Shown: positions 8,853 to 15,531 of the stretch, piece by piece
Position numbering within the stretch: position 1 is the stretch's first letter
How the letters are laid out: each line of letters begins with the position of its first letter
Assembly (NCBI GenBank): GCA_022776215.1
Contig: JALFIR010000032.1
Location: 1-25,506 of the forward strand
Direction of reading: 5' to 3'
Length of the DNA stretch: 25,506 nt
DNA from: Colivicinus sp022776215
Lineage (GTDB): Bacteria > Bacillota_I > Bacilli_A > Erysipelotrichales > Erysipelotrichaceae
Position numbers and translations under genes: made by a program
The notes under the pieces: model-generated
Told to the model about the DNA's origin: nothing
What the model saw: the letters and a program-made list of their open reading frames with translations, nothing else
The model's database searches: none

Positions 8853-8874
8853 TCATATAGAAGGTTCCCTTTTT
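8840..8874. terminator. Terminator ending the brnQ-GT8 transcript, possibly bidirectional
   Basis: GGGAACC (8840-8846) pairs with GGTTCCC (8863-8869), followed by TTTTT. The 5' arm lies inside the last codons of the GT8 gene. On the minus strand the same hairpin is followed by TCTTTT, so it may also end the convergent endonuclease transcript. Confidence 0.8.
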
Positions 8875-8881
8875 ATAATTA

Positions 8882-10381
8882 TTAATCAAAGAAATGTTTA
8901 TCAAGCTGCGACAATATGTAACTGTTGTTTAACCAGAAACTTTGTTTAGTCATCCATTCCCCATTAGGAAGTTGGTCACCATCACATTCAATATTTCCTC
9001 TTTCATATCCGTTATTAAGTTTATAAGCAGACTTAGATGTGTGAGGTCTCATGTGAAGAACAACGCTATTTTTCTTATTTAACAAATCATTAGAAACACT
9101 ATTATTCTTTATAGTGAATGTAACACCGTTAACTATTTTGTCATGAATGGTTTGCCATTCTTCTTGTGCTTTTCCATATAAATCTAATGCAGGCATATTC
9201 CACAATTGTACTCCCTTTAACACATAGTTTTCACCGTTTGATTTATAAACAATGAATAGGAATTTTGTTTCTTCAAAATAATTGCAGAAAGAAGAGCCTT
9301 CATAATCCTCTTCAGCAAGTTCTCTAAAATTAATACTAGGCAAAGACATAGATTCAACCATATGTCCATTTTCTTCAAGGCGAATACTCTTAACCTTAAT
9401 ATTGGCTTTTTCAAATTCGCTAGCATGATTACTCTTGATACCTAGCATCTTGTAACCTAGCGAAATCCACATGCTCTTTTTCTTGTCGTATTCTTGATTA
9501 TACTCAGCGCACAATTCTTCATCGGTTTTTCCAATGTGTTTATCTATTAAGGATATTATTTGTTCCTCAAAGGTGGTGCTTTGATTTAAATTATTGACTT
9601 TAATTATAGATTCATAAGATAGTTTGTTTTTAAGAATATATTCGTGTAAAACATAATCCATATATTGTCTTTTGAAACAAAAATTTCTCTTTTTAGCTAA
9701 TACACTATCGTTGTAATATTGATGAGCAAGGCTTTTTTCTGCGTTAGCGCCTTTGGTACATGCACCTAAATATAAAGTATCGCTTTCACTTAATTCATGA
9801 GCCTTACCGGCTTTAATCTTATTAATTATCTTTAAATAATCTTGAATAATTATAGTTAAATCATCTACTGGCGGTTTAAATAAATTTACAAATTTAATTT
9901 CGTAATCAAATCTTTCTTTAGACTTATCTCTTAAATAATGAACTAAAAGAATAAGCTTGATTTTATCCCAAACATGGCTCTTATAAAAATCTTCTTCTAC
10001 AGGTTCGTTATAAGAAATGTTGGTAATCGATAATCTCTCACCAGCACTATAGGTGCCATCTTTCTTTAAATCAATGCATGTCTGTTTCAATTCCATTCCT
10101 GTTTTAGAAAAATCAGCTTCTTGAATTCCATTAGGGTTATAACCAAAATAATAGCGCTCCAAAAAATTACCAAGTTGTCCTTTAGCATTAGCACTCGGAA
10201 TTTTTTCGCCATAAACCATAGACGGTTCGCTTACATGATAAGTCGTGCTATTTGGATTAACATAATACTTTTGAACCGAGTTTTGATACTCATCAAAAAT
10301 TTGATTGAATGTCATACCTTCTAATCTTTTAGCATAATTATAAATACTATCTACACTAGTGTCGTCATAATCAAACAGCAT
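8882..10381 (-). CDS. Sau3AI/MutH-type type II restriction endonuclease, probably GATC
   Basis: The protein is 499 aa, close to Sau3AI (489 aa), and cleaves DNA unmethylated at its target. Counted from the ATG at 10381, the N-terminal catalytic domain has Glu75 in KGQLGNFLERYYFGY, Asp90 in EADF and Glu97-Leu-Lys99 in MELKQ. This D-(6)-E-x-K arrangement and the KG.LG..(L/I)E lead-in are those of MutH and Sau3AI. Sau3AI-like proteins carry a second, non-catalytic copy of the fold in the C-terminal half. Here the segment around 310-499 could be that copy, but it is divergent. An alternative TTG start lies two codons upstream (10387). AAGGTGG precedes both, and I favour the ATG. It is divergent to a C5 methyltransferase of Sau3AI-companion size. 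GATC specificity is inferred from the family. Confidence 0.88.
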   Translation of the reverse strand: MLFDYDDTSVDSIYNYAKRLEGMTFNQIFDEYQNSVQKYYVNPNSTTYHVSEPSMVYGEKIPSANAKGQLGNFLERYYFGYNPNGIQEADFSKTGMELKQTCIDLKKDGTYSAGERLSITNISYNEPVEEDFYKSHVWDKIKLILLVHYLRDKSKERFDYEIKFVNLFKPPVDDLTIIIQDYLKIINKIKAGKAHELSESDTLYLGACTKGANAEKSLAHQYYNDSVLAKKRNFCFKRQYMDYVLHEYILKNKLSYESIIKVNNLNQSTTFEEQIISLIDKHIGKTDEELCAEYNQEYDKKKSMWISLGYKMLGIKSNHASEFEKANIKVKSIRLEENGHMVESMSLPSINFRELAEEDYEGSSFCNYFEETKFLFIVYKSNGENYVLKGVQLWNMPALDLYGKAQEEWQTIHDKIVNGVTFTIKNNSVSNDLLNKKNSVVLHMRPHTSKSAYKLNNGYERGNIECDGDQLPNGEWMTKQSFWLNNSYILSQLDKHFFD

Positions 10382-10420
10382 GCCCAAATTACCACCTTAC
10401 CTAAAAAATAACCAAAAAAT

Positions 10421-10451
10421 TCTTGATCAAGACATCTAAATTTGTTATAGT
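10421..10451 (+). promoter_or_regulatory. Methyltransferase promoter with GATC palindrome on the -35
   Basis: TCTTGATCAAGA (10421-10432) is a perfect 12-bp palindrome in the 105-bp gap between the divergent endonuclease and methyltransferase genes. It contains TTGATC (10423-10428), a usable -35, which is 17 bp from TATAGT (10446-10451), five of six to the -10 consensus. The palindrome thus carries the system's presumed target site inside the promoter. Confidence 0.6.
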
Positions 10452-10486
10452 TATTATAGCATTTGTGTCATTTGAGGAGGAGACCC

Positions 10487-11725
10487 ATGAATAAGACTGT
10501 AATTGAACTATTTGCCGGCGTTGGTGGTTTCCGAGTTGGCTTAAATGATATACACGGTTTTGATGAAAACGGAAAAGCAATCGAAAATAGAGATTGGGAT
10601 TTTGTATGGGCAAACCAATGGGAACCAAGCACAAAAATACAACATGCCTATGATTGTTATGTGAAACGTTTTGGAGACGAATGTAGCAATTTAGATATTT
10701 CTAAAGTGGATACAAGAACTATCCCAAATCACTCTTTATTATGTGGTGGGTTCCCATGCCAGGATTATTCTGTTGCGCATACATTGTCCAAAGAACAAGG
10801 AATCGAAGGTAAAAAAGGCGTTCTATTTTGGGATATCGTTAGGATATTAAAGGACAAAGGAACACCATTCTTCTTACTAGAAAATGTAGATAGGCTATTA
10901 AAATCTCCTGCTAAACAAAGAGGAAGAGACTTCGGTATCATGTTAAGAACTTTATCTGATTTAGGTTATAACTTAGAATGGCGTGTTATCAACGCCGCTG
11001 ATTATGGTTGTGCTCAAAGAAGAAGAAGAACTTTCATTTTTGGTTGGAAACAAACTACCAAATATAACAAGAACATTGACTACGATGGTCCTAGATATAT
11101 GATGCATAAAGATGGACTATTTGCGAAATCTTTCCCTGTTGAAATGGATGAAGAAAGCTTTAAACATATCAACATCAATGAATTCGAAGATGCTGTCGAT
11201 GTTACAAAACATTTTAAAGCAGATTTTGATAATACAGGTATTATGATTGATGGTCAAGTTTGGACAACGAAAACTACTCCAATCTACGAAGAACCAATCA
11301 CAATGGGGCAAATTAGAGAAAATAGAAATGGTCTAGATAATTATTTCTTAAAAGATGGAACTCTAACTAAATTTGAATACTTAAGAGGTCCTAAAAAGAT
11401 AGCTAGAAAACGTCCTGATGGAACTGAATACTTCTATTCTGAAGGTTCTATGTCTCCATATGATAGTCTAGAATTACCGGGAAGAACCATGCTTACAAGC
11501 GAAGGCTCTGTTAATAGATCCACACACGTCATTCCCGATAAAGAAACAGGCAAACTTAGATTATTAACACCAATTGAAACCGAAAGACTCCAAAGTTTCC
11601 CTGATGATTGGACTAATACTGGTATGCCCGAAAGAAGAAGATACTTTATGATGGGCAACGCTCTAGTCACCAAAATCATTAACAGGATTGAACCAGTATT
11701 AGAAGAAATTATAGATAACGAATAA
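10487..11725 (+). CDS. DNA (cytosine-5)-methyltransferase of the Sau3AI-type system
   Basis: This enzyme transfers a methyl group from AdoMet to C5 of cytosine and protects host DNA from the divergent endonuclease. From the ATG at 10487, motif I is ELFAGVGGFRVG (7-18), motif IV has the catalytic Cys91 in GGFPCQDYS, motif VI is ENV (132-134), motif VIII is QRRRRTF (177-183), and motif X includes GNALV (390-394). The target recognition domain lies at about 190-340. The start is set by GAGGAGGAG, 4 nt before this ATG; an in-frame ATG eight codons upstream lies before that site. The resulting 412 aa equals the length I recall for M.Sau3AI. A strong terminator follows. Confidence 0.95.
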   Translation: MNKTVIELFAGVGGFRVGLNDIHGFDENGKAIENRDWDFVWANQWEPSTKIQHAYDCYVKRFGDECSNLDISKVDTRTIPNHSLLCGGFPCQDYSVAHTLSKEQGIEGKKGVLFWDIVRILKDKGTPFFLLENVDRLLKSPAKQRGRDFGIMLRTLSDLGYNLEWRVINAADYGCAQRRRRTFIFGWKQTTKYNKNIDYDGPRYMMHKDGLFAKSFPVEMDEESFKHININEFEDAVDVTKHFKADFDNTGIMIDGQVWTTKTTPIYEEPITMGQIRENRNGLDNYFLKDGTLTKFEYLRGPKKIARKRPDGTEYFYSEGSMSPYDSLELPGRTMLTSEGSVNRSTHVIPDKETGKLRLLTPIETERLQSFPDDWTNTGMPERRRYFMMGNALVTKIINRIEPVLEEIIDNE

Positions 11726-11731
11726 AACGAC

Positions 11732-11763
11732 AAAGCGAGCAAATATTAAAACGCTCGCTTTTA
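11732..11763 (+). terminator. Terminator after the C5 methyltransferase gene
   Basis: AAAGCGAGC (11732-11740) and GCTCGCTTT (11753-11761) form a perfect 9-bp stem with a 12-nt loop, followed by a short T-run (TTTTATAAT). It begins 6 nt after the stop codon. Confidence 0.82.
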
Positions 11764-11968
11764 TAATCCCGTATATAAATTATTTTTACTTTCCTCTTAA
11801 TTATTAAGTGAGATGTCATCTATTTTTATCTTTTCATCAAAAAAGTAATCAAATAATTCAGAAGTACCAAAGCTATAGTTTATTCTTAATTACATATGAA
11901 CAATTAAGAAGCATTTTTATCATCATGTTACAAATAGTCTTAACTATTAGCATAGCGTTTTATTATGA

Positions 11969-12003
11969 TTAAAACTTTCTTAAAATTCTTGGAGAATTTT
12001 AAG
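11969..12003. repeat. Repeated hairpin element, copy 1
   Basis: TTAAAACTTT leads into a perfect 11-bp inverted repeat, CTTAAAATTCT / AGAATTTTAAG, with the 3-nt loop TGG (11979-12003). The same 35-bp unit recurs at 12701-12735 with 31 of 35 bases identical. Weaker similarity extends about 30 bp further upstream (TAGCATAGCGTTTTATTATG here). The arms are preserved although the sequence differs, which points to a structural element. Confidence 0.75.
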
Positions 12004-12088
12004 CGTCATCATTGATGAATTTATAAACAAGTCCTAAATATTAACATTGTTATACAAAAGCATTAAAAATCTTATGTTAATGATAAGG

Positions 12089-12118
12089 TTGCAAATTAAT
12101 ACTTTTAATAATTTGCAA
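12089..12118. repeat. Inverted repeat TTGCAAATTA / TAATTTGCAA
   Basis: Perfect 10-bp arms (12089-12098 and 12109-12118) flank a 10-bp AT-only-but-one spacer. No T-run follows, so it is not a good terminator. Its role is unknown. Confidence 0.6.
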
Positions 12119-12287
12119 TAAATGGTTGAAACGCAGCTTTTACCAGTAATTTCATAATCACAGTTCACAATTTAACGACAGACATCAACATAATTTGACT
12201 TATGTTCGAAGTTCCTATCTCCATGTGTGTTATTTAGGTTTCGAAGTTACTTATCACATCTTTATATAGGACTATAAACTTATAAGT

Positions 12288-12530
12288 TTAATCTGCCAAC
12301 TTTTTATATGCTTTCATATTTTGATGTATCAATTTTTTAGAAATAGTATCAATTTCTACACTATCGGCAGTTTCATAATTTTGGTTATTGTTGATTTTTA
12401 ACAAAATATATTCTGGCTTGTTGTTTTGGGTTACAATGACAGAACCTTCTTCACTAGCTATTTTAGCAACTTTAGAAAAATTTTGATTAGCTTCAGTCAT
12501 AGAAACCGTTTTTTGCGTTTTAATATTCAT
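12288..12530 (-). CDS. Phd/YefM-type antitoxin, no toxin gene visible
   Basis: The protein is 80 aa. It has the Phd/YefM N-terminal DNA-binding and dimer fold: VSMTEANQNFSKVAKIASEEGSVIVTQNNKP, with the usual (x)TEA...NFS lead and the strand VIVTQNNKPEYILL. A helical C-terminal tail (ISKKLIHQNMKAYKKLAD) would normally wrap and neutralise a toxin. Such antitoxins also repress their own promoter. The start is the ATG at 12530, 6 nt after GGAG; a TTG four codons earlier lies before that site and is rejected. No toxin follows within 500 bp on the same strand, and the two neighbouring genes are not toxins. It is either an orphan left after toxin loss or acts on a toxin elsewhere. Confidence 0.85.
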   Translation of the reverse strand: MNIKTQKTVSMTEANQNFSKVAKIASEEGSVIVTQNNKPEYILLKINNNQNYETADSVEIDTISKKLIHQNMKAYKKLAD

Positions 12531-12606
12531 ATATAACTCCAATCTAGAATAATTATCTTCTACTCATATTATATTTACTTTTATCAAAATATAACTTAAC
12601 AACAAA

Positions 12607-12631
12607 ATAGGCGGCTTTTCTTGCCACCTAT
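12607..12631 (-). terminator. Hairpin with T-rich tail upstream of the antitoxin gene
   Basis: On the minus strand ATAGGTGGC and GCCGCCTAT form a 9-bp stem (one T-G wobble) with a 7-nt loop, followed by TTTTGTTG. It could end the DUF523 transcript before the antitoxin promoter. The rest of 12543-12857 holds the second copy of the repeated hairpin and a weak 5-bp hairpin with a T-run at about 12803-12835, but no gene. Confidence 0.5.
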
Positions 12632-12700
12632 CAATTCTTAATTTTTAACCAATAATTGCAGGTTGACAAATGTAGTTTTAGCACAACATTTTTATTGTTG

Positions 12701-12735
12701 TTAAAACTTACTTAAAATTCTCCGAGTATTTTAAG
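12701..12735. repeat. Repeated hairpin element, copy 2
   Basis: TTAAAACTTA leads into CTTAAAATTCT, CCG loop, AGTATTTTAAG, an 11-bp stem with one mismatch. It is 31 of 35 identical to 11969-12003. The preceding bases (TAGCACAACATTTTTATTG) also resemble those before copy 1. The two copies bracket the antitoxin gene in direct orientation, about 730 bp apart. Confidence 0.75.
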
Positions 12736-12857
12736 GAAACAATAATCAATTTAAATAGATTTTTAGTAGATATGTTAAGAATTATAAATTAATACTATAT
12801 ACAAAAAACCTATAAGCTGTTTAACTTTTGAGGTTCTCTACTTACAACGCTTGCCTT

Positions 12858-13268
12858 TTATAAATCCTTTATATCAACTACCTTGATACCCTTTTCTTTT
12901 AACATCCTTACAAAGATTCCATCTCCCTTTGTCTTATTGCCAGAGAAAGTACCATCATATATTTCATTAGTACCGCAACTTGGGCTCCTTGATTGTAATA
13001 TAGCCACATCAACATCAGATGAATATTCCAATGCTTTCTTAGCACCCATTATAAATTCTAAGGTAACATCAACTCCACCACTATTAACAACCCTATCACC
13101 AACAATCTCTGAAGGTAACCTAGGTGTAGGTAGCCCTCCCATAACCTCAGGACATACCATTATTACATCATGACCCTTTAAAAATTCATGTAGCTTCTCA
13201 CTATAATTGTTACTACCATTATATTTACAATTTTCACCCATTAAACAAGCACTAACCAAGATTTTCAT
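12858..13268 (-). CDS. DUF523 family protein (YbbK-like)
   Basis: This 136-aa protein is a complete DUF523 domain. The conserved cysteine pattern is present: Cys8 (VSACLMG), Cys14 (ENCKYNG), the CPEVMGGLPTPR segment (about 38-49) and SRSPSCG (93-99). The cysteines suggest metal or Fe-S binding or thiol chemistry, but no reaction is established for the stand-alone domain. The ATG is 2 nt after the stop of the broken esterase gene and lacks a clear ribosome binding site. It was probably the third gene of the XRE-esterase-DUF523 operon and translationally coupled to it. Loss of the upstream reading frames may lower its expression. Confidence 0.9.
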   Translation of the reverse strand: MKILVSACLMGENCKYNGSNNYSEKLHEFLKGHDVIMVCPEVMGGLPTPRLPSEIVGDRVVNSGGVDVTLEFIMGAKKALEYSSDVDVAILQSRSPSCGTNEIYDGTFSGNKTKGDGIFVRMLKEKGIKVVDIKDL

Positions 13269-13270
13269 AC

Positions 13271-14243
13271 TTATTCAATTATATCAGTAGGATTAACATT
13301 CACAAACAAAACCATTGCATCATACATTGTCTTAGGAGGCTGAAAGATTCTATAGCTTTGAGGTATCAAATAGAAGCCTTCTCCTAAACTTCCCATATAG
13401 ATATAATCAACGTCTAATTTTGATGTATCAATAATTCCTACATTCTTACCACTCATTTTTAATGATTTAGTTAAAGGATCATGAGAATAGAAAGTCCTAA
13501 CAATTCTTTTACCCTCAGAAGGTAAATTACATCTAGACTTATAAAAATCAGTACCAATGGCATAATAGCCATTCTCTTCCTTTAAAGACAACAGTTTACC
13601 CATAGAATCATATGAACCCCACTTAGCAACATGTTCATTATGAGCGCATACAAAGACCTTATCTTCTCTTTCTAATATCCACTCAATATTTTGAGCCATA
13701 TACTTGTCTCTTAATAGGCTATTATCTACTTCCTTGTTTTGTCTTTTAATTTCCTTTAGATATAAGTTAATATCTTCATCTGAATACTCCTTATCCAAAT
13801 ATTCAGTTCTTTGCATATCAAAACCATAGAACCTAATATCATCATCTAAATGACTCATATTATAATCACGCATATAATCAATAAGATTCATCATTTCCTT
13901 AGTCTGATAAATCTTAAAGCCAATCTTCTTAACAGCCTTAAAGTACTTCCACTACCACCATGAATATAATCATTAACCTCTAGAAAACCACCAAAGTCAC
14001 CCTCTATCGCAAAAGCTCTTACACCATTTTCTTCTACTAACTTCTTAAATATACTCAGTTTAAGTTCCTGAAACTCTTTATTACCATGAGTTGCCTCGCC
14101 CAAAGCTATAATCCTCTTATCAGCAAGTATTACAATCTCATCTTTAAACTCAACACCATCAACATAATTCCCAGTAGTAAAGCCACCAAAGTAACAATAA
14201 ACCATGACTAAAAAGCCATTATAAATAAAATTATCTTTTTCAT
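13271..14243 (-). pseudogene. Erythromycin esterase family gene, broken by two frameshifts
   Basis: Reading across three frames reconstructs one protein of about 320 aa. It begins at the ATG at 14243 (MKKIILFIMAF, a membrane or signal segment), continues as LVMVYCYFGGFTTGNYVDG, and has the family motifs ALGEATHG (Glu and His), AIEGDFGG and AHNEHV (His). The first break is at about 14209-14213, where five T's are found but six are needed. The second is near 13938-13945 (ACTTTAAGG); adding one base restores FKAVKKIGFKIYQTKEM, which joins the two large open pieces 13891-14205 and 13271-13894. Members hydrolyse macrolide lactones or other esters; chromosomal relatives in Firmicutes are mostly uncharacterised. 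The ATG overlaps the old stop of the XRE gene (ATGA). Homopolymer sequencing error is the alternative, but the adjacent gene is also damaged. Confidence 0.85.
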
Positions 14244-14562
14244 CTAATCAAATCTTAAGGCGATACATTAAACAACTTTGCCAAGGCAATTAAATTAGAA
14301 GTACTTGGATCAGAACTTCCATTTTCCACTTAGAAACAGCCTGTCTACTAACGCCAATGACCTCTGCCACAAACTCTTGTGTCATCTTGCACTCTTCTCT
14401 ACAAGCCTTAATATTCTCACCTAGACTTTTCTTATAAGTATTCTTCTCTTCTCTAATACTTTTAGAATTAATAAATTTAATCAAAGCTCTAATCAACAAT
14501 AAGAAAGCCACAAGAACACTTATGCCAAGTAACAATACAATTCCAAACACAATATATCCCAT
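14240..14562 (-). pseudogene. Membrane-anchored XRE-type regulator, broken
   Basis: The product begins with a transmembrane segment (residues about 3-30) followed by an XRE helix-turn-helix (about 47-77, with MTQEFVAEVIGVSRQAVSKW). After that Trp the reading frame derails. Inserting one base (TGG-GAA-AAT-GGA) restores the expected ENGSSDPSTSNLIALAKLFNVSP. That restored frame then meets a TAA at 14255-14257, where related proteins usually have Glu (SPEDL), before the old stop TGA at 14240-14242. So there is one frameshift (near 14322-14330) plus one nonsense change. The ribosome binding site (GGAG, 8 nt before the ATG) is intact. The open frame as it stands ends at 14290 and yields 90 aa; the HTH fold would be truncated. 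Confidence 0.82.
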
Positions 14563-14668
14563 ACTTTTAGCTCCATGTCTTAATGTTAGCTTTCTTATGA
14601 TGGTTGCTCTACCAACTATTGCGCTACTTTTAGTTTCTTTTGCATATTTTACAAAATTTAACCATTTT

Positions 14669-14694
14669 TATCATGATTTTCAACATGATAGAAT
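14669..14694 (+). promoter_or_regulatory. Possible -10 and operator of the TIM-barrel gene
   Basis: TATCATG (14669-14675) and CATGATA (14684-14690) form a perfect 7-bp inverted repeat. Its right arm overlaps TAGAAT (14689-14694), a plausible -10, 26 bp before the ATG. No good -35 is seen, and the call is tentative. Confidence 0.35.
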
Positions 14695-14719
14695 GATAAA
14701 AAATAAAGGAGGACCAATC

Positions 14720-15394
14720 ATGACTGAAATTATTAACACAACTCCTCAAATTGGAAGTAAACTACGCAGTAAGAACATCCTAAGACTGCCTGAATCTATA
14801 TCTAGTGCCAGTGGCATTATTATTAATGGTCGTAAAATTAGAAGCTTTGTCTTTACAACAGACTTAGCTATTATCAGAAACTGTGACGCTGACGCTGTAT
14901 TTGCGGTATACCCATTTACCCCTCAACAGTCAATTTCTGATGCCATAATCAAAGCATCATATATTCCTGTATTCTGTGGAGTAGGTGGTGGTACTACCAA
15001 AGGCCTTAGAACAGTATCTCTTGCCAAAGACGTTGAATGCCAAGGAGCCATGGGTGTTGTACTAAACGCACCAATATCAGACCTTAACCTTTTAGCTGTT
15101 GCCAAAGCTGTAGATATTCCTGTAATTATTACAGTAACAAAAGAAGACACCGACATCCAAGCAAGACTTGATGCAGGTGCTGTAATCTTAAACGTAGCCT
15201 GTGCTCAAAGAACTCCTGGTGTAGTAAGAAAGATTAGACAGCAATTCCCTAATGTACCTATTATTGCCACAGGAGGCAAAACTAATGAAACTTGTAGAAA
15301 CGTAATAGAAGCTGGAGCTAATGCAGTAACCTATACTCCACCTACTACCCAAGAACTGTTTAAAGAGATAATGGTTAACTATAGGGATGAATAA
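14720..15394 (+). CDS. Conserved small TIM-barrel protein, function unknown
   Basis: The protein is 224 aa and looks like a single (beta/alpha)8 barrel. It has alternating strands and helices, FCGVGGGTTKG (about 82-92), repeated AGA(V/N)A strand ends, and VPIIATGGKTNE near 185-196. The last resembles the C-terminal phosphate-binding loops of TrpC, HisA or ThiG-like barrels. Close relatives are widespread in Firmicutes and often carry the vague label hydrolase; no reaction is known to me. The start is fixed by AAAGGAGG, 7 nt before the ATG at 14720; the frame is open further upstream, but the sequence there is not protein-like. The gene stands alone, divergent from the decayed XRE gene, and ends in a good terminator. 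Confidence 0.82.
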   Translation: MTEIINTTPQIGSKLRSKNILRLPESISSASGIIINGRKIRSFVFTTDLAIIRNCDADAVFAVYPFTPQQSISDAIIKASYIPVFCGVGGGTTKGLRTVSLAKDVECQGAMGVVLNAPISDLNLLAVAKAVDIPVIITVTKEDTDIQARLDAGAVILNVACAQRTPGVVRKIRQQFPNVPIIATGGKTNETCRNVIEAGANAVTYTPPTTQELFKEIMVNYRDE

Positions 15395-15395
15395 G

Positions 15396-15423
15396 AGCTA
15401 TGTAATATAAAACATAGCTTTTT
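15396..15423 (+). terminator. Terminator after the TIM-barrel gene
   Basis: AGCTATGT (15396-15403) and ACATAGCT (15412-15419) form a perfect 8-bp stem with an 8-nt loop, followed by TTTTT. It starts 1 nt after the stop codon. Confidence 0.88.
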
Positions 15424-15463
15424 ATGCATTTATTGTTGTTTTTTACATTTTATTCCCTAGCGC

Positions 15464-15526
15464 GATCTTGAATTACAATATTGCGATCATTTAAAATGAT
15501 CTTAGTACGATAATTTATGGGAGATC
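15464..15526 (+). promoter_or_regulatory. GATC-rich promoter region with 17-bp palindrome
   Basis: Four GATC sites fall within 63 bp (15464, 15485, 15498, 15523). Two of them form the ends of a perfect palindrome, GATCATTTAAAATGATC (15485-15501). A candidate -10, GATAAT, is at 15509-15514, so the palindrome lies across the -35/spacer region. The last GATC lies in the 8 nt between the ribosome binding site (GGGAG) and the GIY-YIG start codon. Confidence 0.55.
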
Positions 15527-15531
15527 TAGAA

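Larger units (their letters stand above)
11764..12287. other. 524-bp non-coding stretch with hairpins
   Basis: I see no credible gene in this AT-rich stretch. A toxin gene would be expected here, just downstream of the minus-strand antitoxin, but every minus-strand frame is interrupted and none resembles RelE, YoeB, Txe or Doc. The stretch holds one copy of the repeated hairpin (11969-12003), a second hairpin (12089-12118), and GTTCGAAGTT/TTTCGAAGTT, 35 bp apart, at about 12205 and 12240. It may be the remains of lost genes or an insertion. Confidence 0.5.

Noticed and set aside
11764..12287. Possible toxin gene downstream of the Phd/YefM antitoxin
   Set aside because: The minus-strand frames carry frequent stops, and the longest pieces do not resemble RelE/ParE, YoeB/Txe, Doc or PIN proteins.
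13271..14205. Two separate esterase genes
   Set aside because: The pieces are the two halves of one protein. A one-base correction restores a continuous frame with the expected family sequence between them.
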